In this document: piece after piece, positions 12,735-23,462 of the stretch
How positions within the stretch are numbered: the first letter of the stretch is position 1
How the letters are laid out: every line of letters begins with the position of its first letter
Assembly: GCA_008921705.1 (NCBI GenBank)
Contig: VFFE01007487.1
Location: 1,526,519 to 1,590,518 of the forward strand
From: Burhinus oedicnemus
Taxonomy: Eukaryota; Chordata; Aves; Charadriiformes; Burhinidae
Direction: 5' to 3'
DNA length: 64,000 nt
Notes under the pieces: generated by a model
The model's input: the letters and a program-made list of their open reading frames with translations, nothing else
What the model was told of the DNA's origin: nothing
Databases searched by the model: none
Made by a program: the position numbers and the translations under genes

Positions 12735-13163
12735 CACCACTTGGAATGCTGTTTCCAGCTCTGGAGCCCTCAGCATAAGAAGGACATGGACCTGTTGGAG
12801 TGAGTCCAGAGGAGGGCCATGAAGATGATGGTGCAAGGGCTGGAGCCCCTCTGCTGTGAGGACAGGCTGAGAGAGTTGGGGTTGTTCAGCCTGAAGAAGA
12901 GAAGGATCCAGGGAGACTTTATAGCAGCCTTCCAGTATCTGAAAAGGGCCTACAAGAAAGCTGGAGAGGGACTTTTTACAAGGGCACATAGTGGTAGAAT
13001 GAGGGGTAATGGCTTCAACCTGCAAAAGGGTAGATTTAGATTAGATCTCAGGAAGAAATTTTTCACTCTGAGAGTGGTGAGACACTGGCCCAGGTTGCCC
13101 AGAGAAGCTGTGGCTGCCCCATCCCTGGAGGTGTTCAAGGCCAGGTTGGACGGGCCTTTTTGA
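12735..13163 (+). pseudogene. CR1 ORF2 C-terminal relic (reverse transcriptase protein)
   Basis: Reading one frame gives the C-terminal end of the CR1 pol protein: HLECCFQLWSPQHKK, then after a stop VQRRAMKMM, LRELGLFSLKKRR, RGNGFNLQKGRF, FFTLRVVRHWPRLPREAV and SLEVFKARLDGPF before the natural stop. There is an in-frame TGA at 12801-12803 just upstream of VQRRA, and no frameshift that I see after it. The catalytic reverse transcriptase and endonuclease regions lie upstream in a full element and are absent here, so the copy is dead. Its only significance is as a dated insertion. Confidence 0.9.
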
Positions 13164-13272
13164 GCAATTTGGTCTAGTGGAAGGTGCCTCTGCCCATGGC
13201 AGGGGAGTTGGAACTAGATGATCTTTAAGGTCCCTTCCAACCTAAACCATTCTATGATTCTGTGATTCTATG
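12735..13272 (+). mobile_element. CR1 LINE, 5'-truncated, with ORF2 relic and 3' end
   Basis: About 540 bp of CR1: the C-terminal part of ORF2, the 3' UTR with AACTAGATGATCTTTAAGG and CCCTTCCAACC blocks, and octamer-like ends up to 13272 (TATGATTCTGTGATTCTATG). It shares the GGTCTAGTGGAAGGTGCC tail with the copy at 17885-18085, so the two belong to the same or close subfamilies. 5' truncation at about 12735 is typical of CR1. Confidence 0.95.
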
Positions 13273-13769
13273 TCAGAAGCTTCTGGTTGTGCTGCTGAGC
13301 ATTGATGGATCATGAAGGGGTTGTGTGACTGGAAGATATGTGACTGGGCAGGTGGTATGATGGGCTGTGAATAGTTTTGTGCACTGGTCCACTCTTTGGC
13401 CTGCAAGTGCAGGGGTCATTGATGGAAAATGTGCATGCTTGGGTAAATACAGATGCTTGTTCTGCTACCATGGTGTTTAGCTTTGTATTTATGGTTGCTC
13501 ATCTTCTTGAAACAGGAAACCCAAACTCAGGAAGGTCTTACCTCGTAGTGCATGTTCACACAGCTCCCTGGGTAGGCAGATACTTGAATGTGTAAGAAGG
13601 TCCTCCCCTTTGGATTTTAGCATTTAATTTGTCATTCAAAATTTAGACATACTTATGGACCTTGTATCTCTAGAATTAGGATTGCTGGATGGCTGGGAGA
13701 CACAAGATAGCTACCACGTATCTTGGGAGGGGAGCTCTGAAAGCTGGAAAGAGGAGGGATGACAGCAAC

Positions 13770-13816
13770 CACAGGAGGATGAGGCTGGGGTGAAGGATCA
13801 TCCTCATCCTCCTGTG
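13770..13816. repeat. Perfect 15-bp inverted repeat (hairpin)
   Basis: CACAGGAGGATGAGG at 13770-13784 is the exact reverse complement of 13802-13816, with a 17-nt loop. Pairing does not extend cleanly beyond the stem. The stem is too short for a standard microRNA precursor and lacks the T run expected of a Pol III terminator. Confidence 0.85.
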
Positions 13817-14044
13817 TGTCTCATCAGTGACTTGTCCCAGCACAGCCTTGCTACCAGGGCAAAGAGCCCTTACGACATGGCTCCCTGTTGCAATGAGTTG
13901 CAATGAGTTACTGTGTTATTGGTTGTACACCTTGGTTTTGAGAAGCCAGTCTCACATGGGGACCTACCTTGTCACCCATCACTGGGCGCTACGAGGAGCA
14001 AAGAGAAGGATTTTGAAAGCAGAAGTCTTTCCTGTTGTGTTTTG

Positions 14045-14063
14045 TTTTTTTTTTTTTTTTTTT
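14045..14063. repeat. Poly(T) tract of 19
   Basis: Uninterrupted T run within unique sequence, about 120 bp before an antisense MIR-like relic. Confidence 0.85.
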
Positions 14064-14180
14064 AGGTTTAGAGATAAACACTTTCAAAATTACTACTGTT
14101 ATGCAGCATGCACATTGTTTTCTGAAGGTTTAATAAAGGAGAGTTGGTGTCACAGTCCCTACTTTGCAGGTAGACATGTA

Positions 14181-14275
14181 TGTGGAGAAAGGTGCTGTGA
14201 CTTGTCCAACACATACGGTAGCAGAGCTGGGAATGCAAGGGGACTTGTGCACCCATACTTCTTCCAAACACACCA
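14181..14275 (-). mobile_element. MIR-like SINE relic, antisense
   Basis: The segment resembles the core and head of a MIR in reverse: GAGAAAGGTGCTGTGACTTG, then a TCCAACACATAC block, then GCAGAGCTGGGAATGCAAGG, the reverse of the MIR head. The match is degenerate but keeps the right order and spacing for about 95 bp. Recognised by eye. Confidence 0.55.
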
Positions 14276-14867
14276 GGCAGTCTGTGATCCAAGTTTTATA
14301 TTCTGCATAAATTGCTTGGTCTCCCGGAGCACAGGCTGGCTTCTCACCAATAAATGCAGCTTCAGAGATGCTTAGAGGCAGGGTATCCCTGTACCCTCTG
14401 TAAGCAGATAAAGTTTGCGCTGGTCGCCACAACAGCCTGGCTGCGATGTGTTGGGGGAAGGGAGGAAAGTCAGCCCACTAATTTCTTGTTGTTGGAAATA
14501 CTGCTTTTGCAATCCCGCATTTGGTTTTCATTTGGTGGCTGTGCTCAGTTCATTTCTGCTGGCGCTTCACTTCTGATCCAATTGAGTTATCGATGCAGGC
14601 GAGGAGAAGGAAGCGAACAAGATTGGTGTCAATTTTTTTTGTGGCTTTTTTCCCCCCACCTCCCTCTTGCTTCTTTACTTTCAAAGATCAAAAGAGGACA
14701 AAATAGAACTTTCTATGTAATGAAACACAGGCAGAGGGAAAAATGGCAGCACACAAAATTGTTTTCAGTCTTCTTCTTTTAAGGTTGCTGTTGGTATCTT
14801 TGATTTAGGCACCACAGCTTTAATCAGGGTGTTGGAGATGACAAAAAAAATTATTCATCTAACCAAG

Positions 14868-14926
14868 TTCCTCTCTCACTCCCTTTCTCTCCATTTTTCT
14901 GTCTCTCTTTTTTTATTAATGTGGGT
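14868..14926. repeat. Polypyrimidine tract
   Basis: CT-rich run with short TCTC and TTTCT units ending in a run of seven T. It is followed by TTATTAATGTGGG, which lacks a clear splice acceptor. Confidence 0.6.
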
Positions 14927-15069
14927 TTAAAAAAGATTCTTAAAATACAGTGCTGGCTCAATTTTGTTTTCCCAGCTAATAACCCAAAGCGGGATCAGCT
15001 ATTTTGCAGCTGACAGATCTGTCTCTAAACTAGATTGTCTTTCCTGCTGAATTCATCCATCAGGCATAG

Positions 15070-15121
15070 CAAAAAAAAAAAACCCAAATAAAAATAAAAA
15101 ATAAATGAATAAAAATATATT
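15070..15121. repeat. A-rich, AAATA-type low-complexity tract
   Basis: A run of 12 A, then CCC, then irregular AAATA/AAAATA units to about 15121. Confidence 0.75.
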
Positions 15122-15330
15122 TAGTTTCCATGAGCTCATCACTCTCTACAGTAGCGGTGACCTGATCTCATCCATGCCGTGCCAAGCCCACTCCCAGCGT
15201 GGCATAACCAGGACACCACTGCAATAGCTCACACTTTTTGGGGTTCCTTTCAGGCTTGGCTGCTGCATCCAGGCCAGAGGAGGGGCTCAACGGGGCAGTC
15301 CATTTACAGGATATTTTCTGAGATACCTCC

Positions 15331-15443
15331 ATGGTGGTAGATGTGGTGCTGAGGGATGTGGTTTAGTGGTGGTTTTGGCAGTGTTAGGTTGATGGTCAGA
15401 CTCAATGATCTTAAAGGTCCTTTCCAACCTGGGTGATTCTATG
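15331..15443 (+). mobile_element. CR1 LINE 3' end, copy A of adjacent pair
   Basis: CR1 3' UTR with GATGTGGTTTAGTGGTGG, GACTCAATGATCTTAAAGG and CCTTTCCAACCT blocks, ending in GATTCTATGA at 15443. It abuts a second CR1 3' end that starts about five bases later and shares the GGTTTAGTGG block, so both copies are from one related subfamily, distinct from the 12735 and 17885 copies. Confidence 0.85.
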
Positions 15444-15447
15444 ATAA

Positions 15448-15617
15448 CAGGCTGCCCAGGGAGGCGGTTGAGTCACCATCCGTAGATGTGTTTAAAAGTC
15501 GTGTAGATGTGATGCGTAGAGACATGGTTTAGTGGCGGACCTGGTAGAGTATGGTCAATGGTTGGACTAGATGATCTTAAAGGTCTTTTCCAACCTAAAT
15601 GATTCTGTGATTCTATG
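15448..15617 (+). mobile_element. CR1 LINE 3' end, copy B of adjacent pair
   Basis: Begins inside the end of ORF2/start of the 3' UTR (GGCTGCCCAGGGAGGCGGTT, then a GTGTTTAAAAG block), continues through ACATGGTTTAGTGG and TTGGACTAGATGATCTTAAA, and ends TGATTCTGTGATTCTATGG. Same orientation as the copy immediately upstream. Confidence 0.9.
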
Positions 15618-15894
15618 GTGCAACCAGCCTTGCTTATACCTCTGAGTGAGAACCAGAGCAAACTTGGGCAGCAGGCTCAGTGTGCTGTCCCCAAGTGCCT
15701 TGTGCTATTGCTCTGTGCCTTTCTTAGCATCTGCACCTTGTTCCGAAGAAGCCAAAACACGTTGCTGTTGAGCAGCTGACGTGCATAAACTGCACCACGT
15801 ACTATGGTCCCTGGAGCGGCGTGCTGGCTGGAGCTAGAGGTGCCCATGGAAAACAGCATGTGCTGAGTAATCCTTGTCCTGAATATCCTCTGAT

Positions 15895-16270
15895 CTTCCA
15901 GCAGATAGCGGTGTAGGGACTTCCCAAGGTGAAGGTTATATCCTGAATAGTGTTTAATAGCCCTTAGCGGACCCATCTTCCTTCAAGTCATCTGATTTTT
16001 AAATCTCTTTTTACTTCATTCATAACTTTTGGCCTCCCTGACATCCTGCCCCGACCAGTTCTCTAATTTAATTATATGCTGCATGAAAAAGTACTTCCTT
16101 TCTTTTGTCTTCAACCTGCTGCCTGCTAACGCCGCTGCCTGATCGCTCACTCCCACGTGCTGGGAAGGGAACAGCCGTTTGCTCTCCTTCTCCAGTCAGT
16201 GATTTAATAAACACCTCATTGGTTGTCTCTTCTCCAGGCTAAAAGCTACCAGTATCTCCTTTTTGGAAGC
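15895..16270 (-). mobile_element. Ancient CR1 relic, antisense
   Basis: Read on the plus strand, this has the block order of an old amniote CR1 tail in reverse: a GGTGTAGGGACTTCCCAAGG region, TAATAGCCCTTAGCGGACCC, CTTTTGGCCTCCCTGACATC, GAAAAAGTACTTCCTTTC, AACCTGCTGCCTGCTAAC, and GTCTCTTCTCCAGGCTAAAA. These blocks are shared with CR1 copies known from turtles and crocodilians, so the insertion should predate birds. The many substitutions relative to the young copies fit this. Recognised by eye. Confidence 0.7.
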
Positions 16271-17884
16271 TGTTTTGTACTTCTGCTTATTTTATGCCCC
16301 TCTTCTGCATAAATATAGGATACGTACCTGTTTGTGTTAGACCTTCCCTCGTGCTGAGTGTAGCACATCAATTATGCATGGTAACAACCTGGAGCTATCT
16401 GACGTGTGCTTTCTCCTATAAGGGACAGGCATTATTCAGATGCATATGAGTAGAAGGAAGAGGAAGAAATGAACAAAAAGTGATTTTGAAGAATCGTATC
16501 AAATATTCAGGCAGCAGGGTCTGTTAGAGGGGAGAACATCCTTCCTCACGGGGCGATAGGAGTCTGGTCACAGTCTTTAACCCAAGTTTGTCAGATCTCT
16601 ACGGCATTTGCTGTGCAGGGTGATTCCAGCGTTGGTTGATTTCTTCTTCTCTCTTAGGACCTACTTTTTGCCTTGGTTCGTCTCTTAGGTAACTTTTTTC
16701 CTGTAGTCTCTGCCTCTTGCCTTCCTAAAAGCCAGCCTGGCCAAGACAAAAGAAAACCATTTTTGGAAAAACAATAAGAAATTGCATAAAGGAGAGGAAA
16801 CCCTCATAATTTGGTAGTAGACGTGCATCATGAGGGGAAACCGGGACATGATATCTTTAACTGCAGGCCCCCAAAGGGAATATATTTGTTAAACATTATA
16901 ATTACCCTTCAGTGCTGAACTCTATAGCAATTGAATCCACGGTGATGCACATTATCATTTCTGAAATGATGCTTTCATTTAGATAAGGCATGCAATTATA
17001 CATCTTGATTAGGTCACTGTTCCCAGGAGCTTTGGGTTATTTATGATGAGTTGCCCCTTCTTGTAATTTATGTGGTGAGGTTGTGGATAGAGACATATTC
17101 CCTCCTTCTCCTCCTTTACCCCTTCCTCCTCCTCCACAGACTCTTTCGCTCCTCCTGTTCTTCCCTCATTGCACACCTTTGTGCAGGCAAGATCAGAATC
17201 CAGTAATCAGAGAGAGAAAAATGTCAGGTATATAGTGGAGGCATTGCCATGAGAAGTCAGACCTGGGAGGCCTTCTCATCCCTTGGTTTCTTTGCAGGAC
17301 CTGCTGGCTTTCATAGTGGTGATATTAAGGCTGGGATTCCCATCCCCATATTTTAGACCTCTAAAAACTGTCATCTTTTACACAGCAGTAACCTCAGCTT
17401 TCTCTGTGATCAATGGCGCTTCCTGAGGGTGATGTACAATATCTCATCTTCGACAGTGACCTGAAGACATGGTTTCCAGCTAGGCCCATAAGCTGTTTGT
17501 TCCCCACTGCTCTAATAACTACATTGGCAACAGACCTCACACACGACTCCCCTTCCCTCCTCACCCCTCCTGGGGGACAGTTTCATTGAACTATTGTTGA
17601 AATACTCCCAGTTTCCATAAGACAAGTGGAAGCGAGGTCTGCTCCTGTTGCTTAACTGGGGACTATGTGAAGTGTTGATTGAGGCAAGAAGAATGGATGT
17701 GAGAGCTTCTGGGGAAGGGAAGTGATGCGAAAAGGACCAAAGTGACTGGAGGAACTCAATCTGGAGTAAGTCTGAAGAGTTCCTCCATGCTGGAAACTGA
17801 AGTTGTCTTCTACTTTTGTGGGCTGTCCTAGTAAATCCAAGTTTAGGATTGAGGAAGCATAGTCAGAATGCAGTAAACCTGCCT
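16271..17884. other. Unique sequence, AT-rich block and CT-rich tract
   Basis: Holds an AT-rich repeat-free block (about 16860-17060) and a CT-rich tract (17100-17168). No frame longer than about 85 codons. Confidence 0.55.
17100..17168. repeat. CT-rich polypyrimidine tract
   Basis: Mostly CTCCTT units over about 70 bp, interrupted by CACAGACT in the middle. Purine strand is AAGGAGG-like. Confidence 0.65.
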
Positions 17885-18085
17885 CACTCTGAGGGTGGTG
17901 AGACACTGGCCCGGGTTGCCCAGAGAAGCTGTGGATGCTCCATCCCTGGAGGTGTTCAAGGCCAGGTTGGATGGGGCTTTGAGCAACCTGGTCTAGTGGA
18001 AGGTGCCCCTGCCCATGGTAGGGTGGGCTGGAAGTAGATGATCTTTGAGGTCCCTTCCAACTCTAATCATTCTATGATTCTATTA
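17885..18085 (+). mobile_element. CR1 LINE, 5'-truncated 3' end
   Basis: Starts within the very end of ORF2; translation gives LRVVRHWPGLPREAV and SLEVFKARLDGAL. It continues with GGTCTAGTGGAAGGTGCC, TAGATGATCTTTGAGG and CCCTTCCAAC, and ends ATTCTATGATTCTAT. Very close in sequence to the equivalent part of the 12735-13272 copy. Confidence 0.95.
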
Positions 18086-19064
18086 CATCATTTTGTAGAA
18101 TAAGGATCCTATCCCAGAGATTTTGATTTTGATCATTGCCAGTACACAAATGAAGGAATTACAGAGTGTATTGGTCAACTAGGCATAGGAATGAGAAGTG
18201 TGATAGACTCACCAAGCTCAGAAAATGCCAAGCAGGACCTGTGCAGTCCTGAGAGGCAAAACACTGCCAAGGATAATCCTACATGGTGGAGGGAGAGATG
18301 GGGGTGCGTTAGCGATAGGATTTTAAACAGCTCACAGTTGTCTTAACTGTTTCCATCTGCCACCTTCAAAAGATGCCTTGGGGCCAAAGTGGAAGTCTTA
18401 TGAAACACCCATCCCAGATGACCCAAAGGATCTTTTCTAACTCTGTCTCCTCTGCATCTGCAGTTCCTCAAAAAATACAGCACATCAGAAGCATATTAAT
18501 GTAACCTTGACCTTCCTCTCTTGCAGATGTCTGACCCTTCCTGTTCCTTTGTGCATCACAGCAGCTCATAATCACCTGTCTGGGCCATCAAAAAGGTGGT
18601 TTTTGCTTGGTGCTCTTGGGCAACCCACTTTACCATCTCAATGCGTAGAAGCAAAAGCAGGGAGAGGAGAGGTGCTGATACGTCAAATGGGACAGTGTTT
18701 CCCATCTGCAAATATTTATATGCAATAATTATCCCTTTTTGAGATAAAAAGAGCTATCCACATGTGAAAAGCAAACTGTCTTATCTCTCTTTTTAAATAA
18801 TATGTTTAGAAAGTTTGACCGAGCATGAAAGTTCATCTTTCAGTATTGCTACTTGTAATCCAATAAGAAATATTTACTGTGTTATAATTGGTATCATTAA
18901 GCTTAGGTGACGTTATTAATATTACTAATTAAACTGCTATAAACCTAGTTTACAGTTACATAAACACATCATCTCCTGAATTGCCTGCCTACACGTTTTG
19001 GCATCGGGGGGTGGATAAAAGCAAATTCAAATGCAAATGATATGAACATACTTTAATCAGAGGA
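18086..19064. other. Unique AT-rich sequence with a possible MIR relic
   Basis: The stretch from about 18740 to 18980 is AT-rich, free of recognisable repeats, and contains several TAAT cores. No gene seen. Confidence 0.5.
18609..18740 (+). mobile_element. Possible MIR-like SINE relic
   Basis: GTGCTCTTGGGCAACCCACT followed by TTACCATCTCAATG, then after about 50 unrelated bases GTTTCCCATCTGCAAA and AATAATTATCCC. The order fits the MIR core, but the gap and the number of mismatches make this uncertain. Confidence 0.35.
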
Positions 19065-19290
19065 TCAGAGAAATCAGACACAGAGAAGGCTTATTAGGTC
19101 TGTTCCGTTCTCCAGAGACAGGGGCGAGATTGTCTCCCCATAGAGACTCCCAGGAGCTTTGGCCAGTCTAACTCTAAATGCCTCAAGCAATGGGACTTCT
19201 CCTATGTCCCGGGAGAGACCTGCCCACAGACTAACAGAAACGTGTCTTCGTAGTCAGCCTATATTTTCTTGCTAAGGCAGAAGTCAGTCA
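19065..19290 (-). mobile_element. Ancient CR1 relic, antisense
   Basis: Plus-strand blocks GGCCAGTCTAACTCTAAATG, CCTCAAGCAATGGGACTTCT, GGAGAGACCTGCCCACAGAC and CAGCCTATATTTTCTTGCT follow the order of an old CR1 family in reverse, as seen in other amniotes. No octamer tail is preserved. Recognised by eye; the outer limits are approximate. Confidence 0.65.
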
Positions 19291-22200
19291 TTGCAAAATA
19301 ATCTTGAGAAAGGTTTTGCGGTCATATCCAAGGAAAGAGAAGGAGAGAAACGCATTCTTAAGGCATCTCTAAAGCTGTCTGTTAGTGCGGCAGGACTGGA
19401 AAATCATTTTCCCCTCTTGGTTTAGCTTTCTGGCAGGACTGGACCAGTCCTGGCACAGCTGGTAATAACCATCCGTACACAACAACAGAGCGCTGGAGGA
19501 AGTTTAGTGCAGCTAAGCATCCAAAAGTTCAAATGTTTGACCTAGTTTCTCTACAGCTGGAAAATCCATCTTCTGTCTAGAATTTCCCTGACTTCGGCTA
19601 CTTCAGAAATATCATGAGGACAGCATTTTTCCTGTTCTGTCGGTATTTGGGTCCCATCTGGAGCCAGAAAGTGCAGAATCACGTGGAACGTTTAAAATAG
19701 GAATGCCCCGAGGAGCCAGCTCTTGCTTGCTTCAAGTTTAGTGCTGCCTCTTCCCGTTTCAATCACCTGTTTCTTACTGGGCCGAATGGAGCTGAGACCA
19801 GAGGTAGAGCAAGCCCTTTCATGACGATGTGTTTCCGAAAGGGCCCGCGTAGGAGTGCAATTCTTGTCGAAACTACTTGAAAGCATTTCAGGGCCATTCG
19901 ATGGCCCATCTCTGGCTCATCTGCAGAGCCGCGCTTGTCACCAAAAAATCCTAAACCTCCCAAACAAGCTTTTCTCAATCCTAACTGAAGGAAAAAGAGA
20001 CACCTACAGCTACTGAGAAATAACTCCTCAAAGCAGGTTCACGGTTTCCGTAATACCTGTATTACAGAGATTGTTTTGTCGGTTGCGGGCACGGTAAATG
20101 AATATGGGAGATTTGCTCAGAGAGACCTTTAGGTCTTAGTTCACAATTCTGACTCACAGCCAGCAAAGCCAGCTTTGCTCCTGACGCTCAGCACCACTTT
20201 GGGGTTCCCAGTTTTGTTTTTCTTTCCCCTGGCTGTGCTCCCTTGGGGGCTGCGCAACGAAGTCATCTGAGCTTTTCTAATGGATATGGTTGAAGCCTTG
20301 CATGAAGATTGAGATCTCAGTAAAATCGAAGTTATTTGACCCGTTCCAGCTACTCTCCTGCAGCTTTCGCTGGCCACCCACTCATCACTGCACGGCACCA
20401 CTTCAAATGGAGCTGAGTGAGTGTCCGAGAGCCAGGACTGCATGGATACACCATGCCCATTGAGGTCACTTGCAAGGGATGTGGCAGCAGAGCAACAGCA
20501 CAGGGTTTGTGGCTGCTCGGAAGCCACAGAGCATTTCTTGGGCATGTTGCCACCCTGAATCCATCATTCCCATTTTGCCTGCCTGAGCTTCCTAGATACA
20601 TCTTGAAGTAATCCTCAAACTATCAGGAAAGGAATAAAGTTTGTTTCATCGGATGAAAAGCATCACCATCTTGGGCAGCTAAGTGTCTGCGCTAATGGGA
20701 TGCAGCTGCAGAGCTGTGACATATCAGATCTCACCACACACATACGCACACGCCCCACGCATGGACACATGCACCCCCATGTCGAAAGTGCCCGACCAAA
20801 ATTTCTGTTAAAATCTACTTCTCAAAAATGTTAATCCCCACCTGGAAGCATCCTTTGAAATTTCTTTGAAGAATAGTACCAAACTCCTTCCTTTTCTTAA
20901 TATTCCACTACTGATGACCATGTGTGTCTGTTGACTCTGGGACTGGGCAAGTTCAGAAGTGAAGGTTTGATAGCATCCCCCCAAACTGTAGAAGCTGTGG
21001 GCTGGGAGAGAAAAGACTCTGAAGCTTATCTAGGAGCTCTGTGACCTTGAAGAATGGACCTTGAAGGATCTTCTCAGGAAAACCATAAGCTTGGCTCAAC
21101 TAAGACTTAAACCGCTTTCCACTTGCAGGAGTTCGATTAGGAGAACCCCATCCCTGACACAGCCAGACGTGAAGTGACTGATGTAAGAAAAGGGTTGTAT
21201 TTGTATGACAAAGTTGTTTCAAGATACTACAGGGTGCGGACAAGTTTGTAACACCAAGTACCAAGGTACAAAGCAGTCTTTTGCATGGTGGAAGCTTTCT
21301 CTGTGTCTCTGGACTTTAGAAAAGCTCAGATGCCTTTTAGGTAAAGCCTTATTACTGGAAGCCAGTCATGGCCCATTAGTTGCCAAATAAGGGACAGCTC
21401 TTAAGGTGCAGGATGAATGATCACTCAATTTCTGCCTTTATTAAACCCGAGGTGCAGCGTGTCCCACTCAATATTTAAGTGGGTTTTATTTTCTTCTTCT
21501 CAAGCTTCTGTATCTCACATGGGGTGGGCAGTATTGGAGACACCCACACACACACAAAAGAAAAATGACCAGTTTCTGTTAATAGCTCTGATTCTTCAGT
21601 GGAGAGTAGACTTGGGGACTGATGAGCGTAAAAACCACCGTGTTTCACAGCATCTCATGAGACGAGTGCAAGACCTGTCTGTGCACATCTCAGGGCTGGT
21701 CTCAGTTTCTCGGGGAAAGGAGGGATTGCACATGGTCATGTCACGGAGAGAGCTGAGAGACCTCTTAACCCCCAAGCTCCTGAGAGCCTCCCGTGTCTAA
21801 TCAGGGGACGCGTGAAAAAACCCAGGTCGAAGGAGTGCCTCCTGACTCACATTTCCAGCACGGGAGGACCAGCGGGGTTATGTTTTCATTATTGCTTGTG
21901 GCTCTGATGCTCTCAGCTCTTTGGAGGTTAAGTCAAGGTCTTGGCTTTGGGATTTTGTTATTGTAACCTTTCACGGGCAAATACTTCTTATGAAGTCTAG
22001 CAGGCAGCCTGTGTCCAAGAAAATGCCATTTTTGCCAGAGCTGCAAGCGAACCAGAGCTCTGGCCACGGCAGCAAGGCTTTGGCTAACAAGCAGTGGTGA
22101 GCGTGTTATGTTTTGGCAGCCAGCTTGCTTATCAGATTGATATAGGAGGCTATAAGCAATTGCATCTGGATTTGAATGGGTTACCCAGCCTCCTCGGCTG

Positions 22201-23292
22201 CTTGGGATTCACGCCAAGGGAAAGCAGAGGAGTTGTGAGGAGAATACCCAATTTCCCCCCGCGAGGACTGATTTTAGTTTAATGCAGCCTCCTCGCCCTT
22301 AAATCCAATTAAAGGCCTATATTATGTCAGTGGAAATTTATGCCAATCCTAATATAGTCTAATAAGCCTTAAAATAGCACTTTGCTAGTGAAAAGCCCTG
22401 TGGTTTAATTTGATTCTGAGCCTAATAACAGGCTTAATATGAGGGAATTGGCCCCTTTTTATTTTCTAACAGGGCTCCACATGCTTGCTCCCTTTTTAGG
22501 ACCAAAAGTGTTTTCTCCAAAGCCCGGACAGGAGATGGCTCACCTCAGCAGGTTGCCTCTTTTCCCGTTGCTTCATTTGTTGGCTGTGGGAAGCCTCTCT
22601 AAAGACATCCCAGGCTGGGATCTGTAATGCACAGCAGTGAACACCAGACTGCAAAGGACCTGGCTTCTCTTTCAGGTTTTCTATGCCTGACATTCCTTAG
22701 TCACTACGGACAACAGCATTGCCTTGACTATGACTCAGTCCCACTACAGGATATGACCTTCTCCTACGCTCACAAATACAAGCCGGCCTTTTGTAGATGC
22801 TTTCCACTGACAGTTTCAGAGATTCAGCCCTTCCTACCTATCCGCACACCTAAAACTTGATTTCCCTGCTCTCCTTCCCTGTTTTTCAATTACTCCACCA
22901 TCCCCTTCATGGTCCCTGAAAGCTGCAGCCCCGTGTTACTCATGCCTGGCTGTCCCATGACTGTCACCTCTCTCTGTCCACAGGTCTAAGTTTGTGCTTC
23001 CCCTGGCCCCATCCTCTTTCAGGGTTTCCATCGCTCAACCTCACCGTGTCCTCCCTCTATTCCAGCATTGCAACGTCAGCGAGCAGCCCATGGTGCCCTC
23101 TTCCATTGCTCACTTGGAAGATACTCATGCTTTTCCATAAATTTAAGATATTTCCAAAAACATCTCAAACAACCGCATTATTGTCCCACAAATTGTTCTC
23201 TAAACTTCCTCTACTGGGATAACTATATAAATTCTGAGGTCCTTTAGGCTTGCTAGACCACAGCCTCCCACTTCTCCAGCATTAACACTTCG
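19291..23292. other. Unique sequence, no gene seen
   Basis: Contains CA-rich simple sequence (about 20728-20790 and 21544-21555) and an AT-rich block (22280-22450). The longest frames, 134 codons (20141-20545 minus) and 127 codons (21417-21800 plus), show no recognisable domain. Confidence 0.5.
20728..20790. repeat. Imperfect CA-rich simple sequence
   Basis: CACACACATACGCACACGCC and a following ACATGCACCCCC-type stretch form a degenerate dinucleotide-rich region, not a clean array. Confidence 0.55.
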
Positions 23293-23462
23293 TAGAATCA
23301 TAGAATATCTCAAGTTGGAAGGGACCATAAGGATCATTGAGTCCTACTCCCTGCTTCTCTCAGGACTACTAAAACTAAACCATATGACTAAGAGCATCGT
23401 CCAGACACTCCTTGAACTCTGACAGGCTTGGTGAGACTCCCTTTCCTTGCGTGGTGCTGTCA
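23293..23462 (-). mobile_element. CR1 LINE 3' end, antisense
   Basis: Starts with TAGAATCATAGAATATC, the reverse of the CR1 octamer end, then AAGTTGGAAGGGACC and AAGGATCATTGAGTCC, then CTCCTTGAACTCTGACAGGC, which is the reverse of the late CR1 3' region. About 170 bp; truncated before the ORF2 end. A different subfamily from the plus-strand copies in this window. Confidence 0.9.

Larger units (their letters stand above)
13273..14180. other. Unique sequence with a perfect hairpin and a poly(T) run
   Basis: Includes the hairpin at 13770-13816 and a T run at 14045-14063. A 182-codon frame (13827-14375) runs through the T run as polyphenylalanine and into the MIR-like relic, so it is not regarded as coding. 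Confidence 0.55.
14276..15330. other. Unique sequence with simple tracts
   Basis: Contains a pyrimidine-rich stretch (14868-14926) and an A-rich stretch (15070-15121). No gene or further mobile element recognised. Confidence 0.55.

Noticed and set aside
13827..14375. 182-codon open frame, plus strand
   Set aside because: Runs through a T tract (polyphenylalanine) and then an antisense MIR-like relic.
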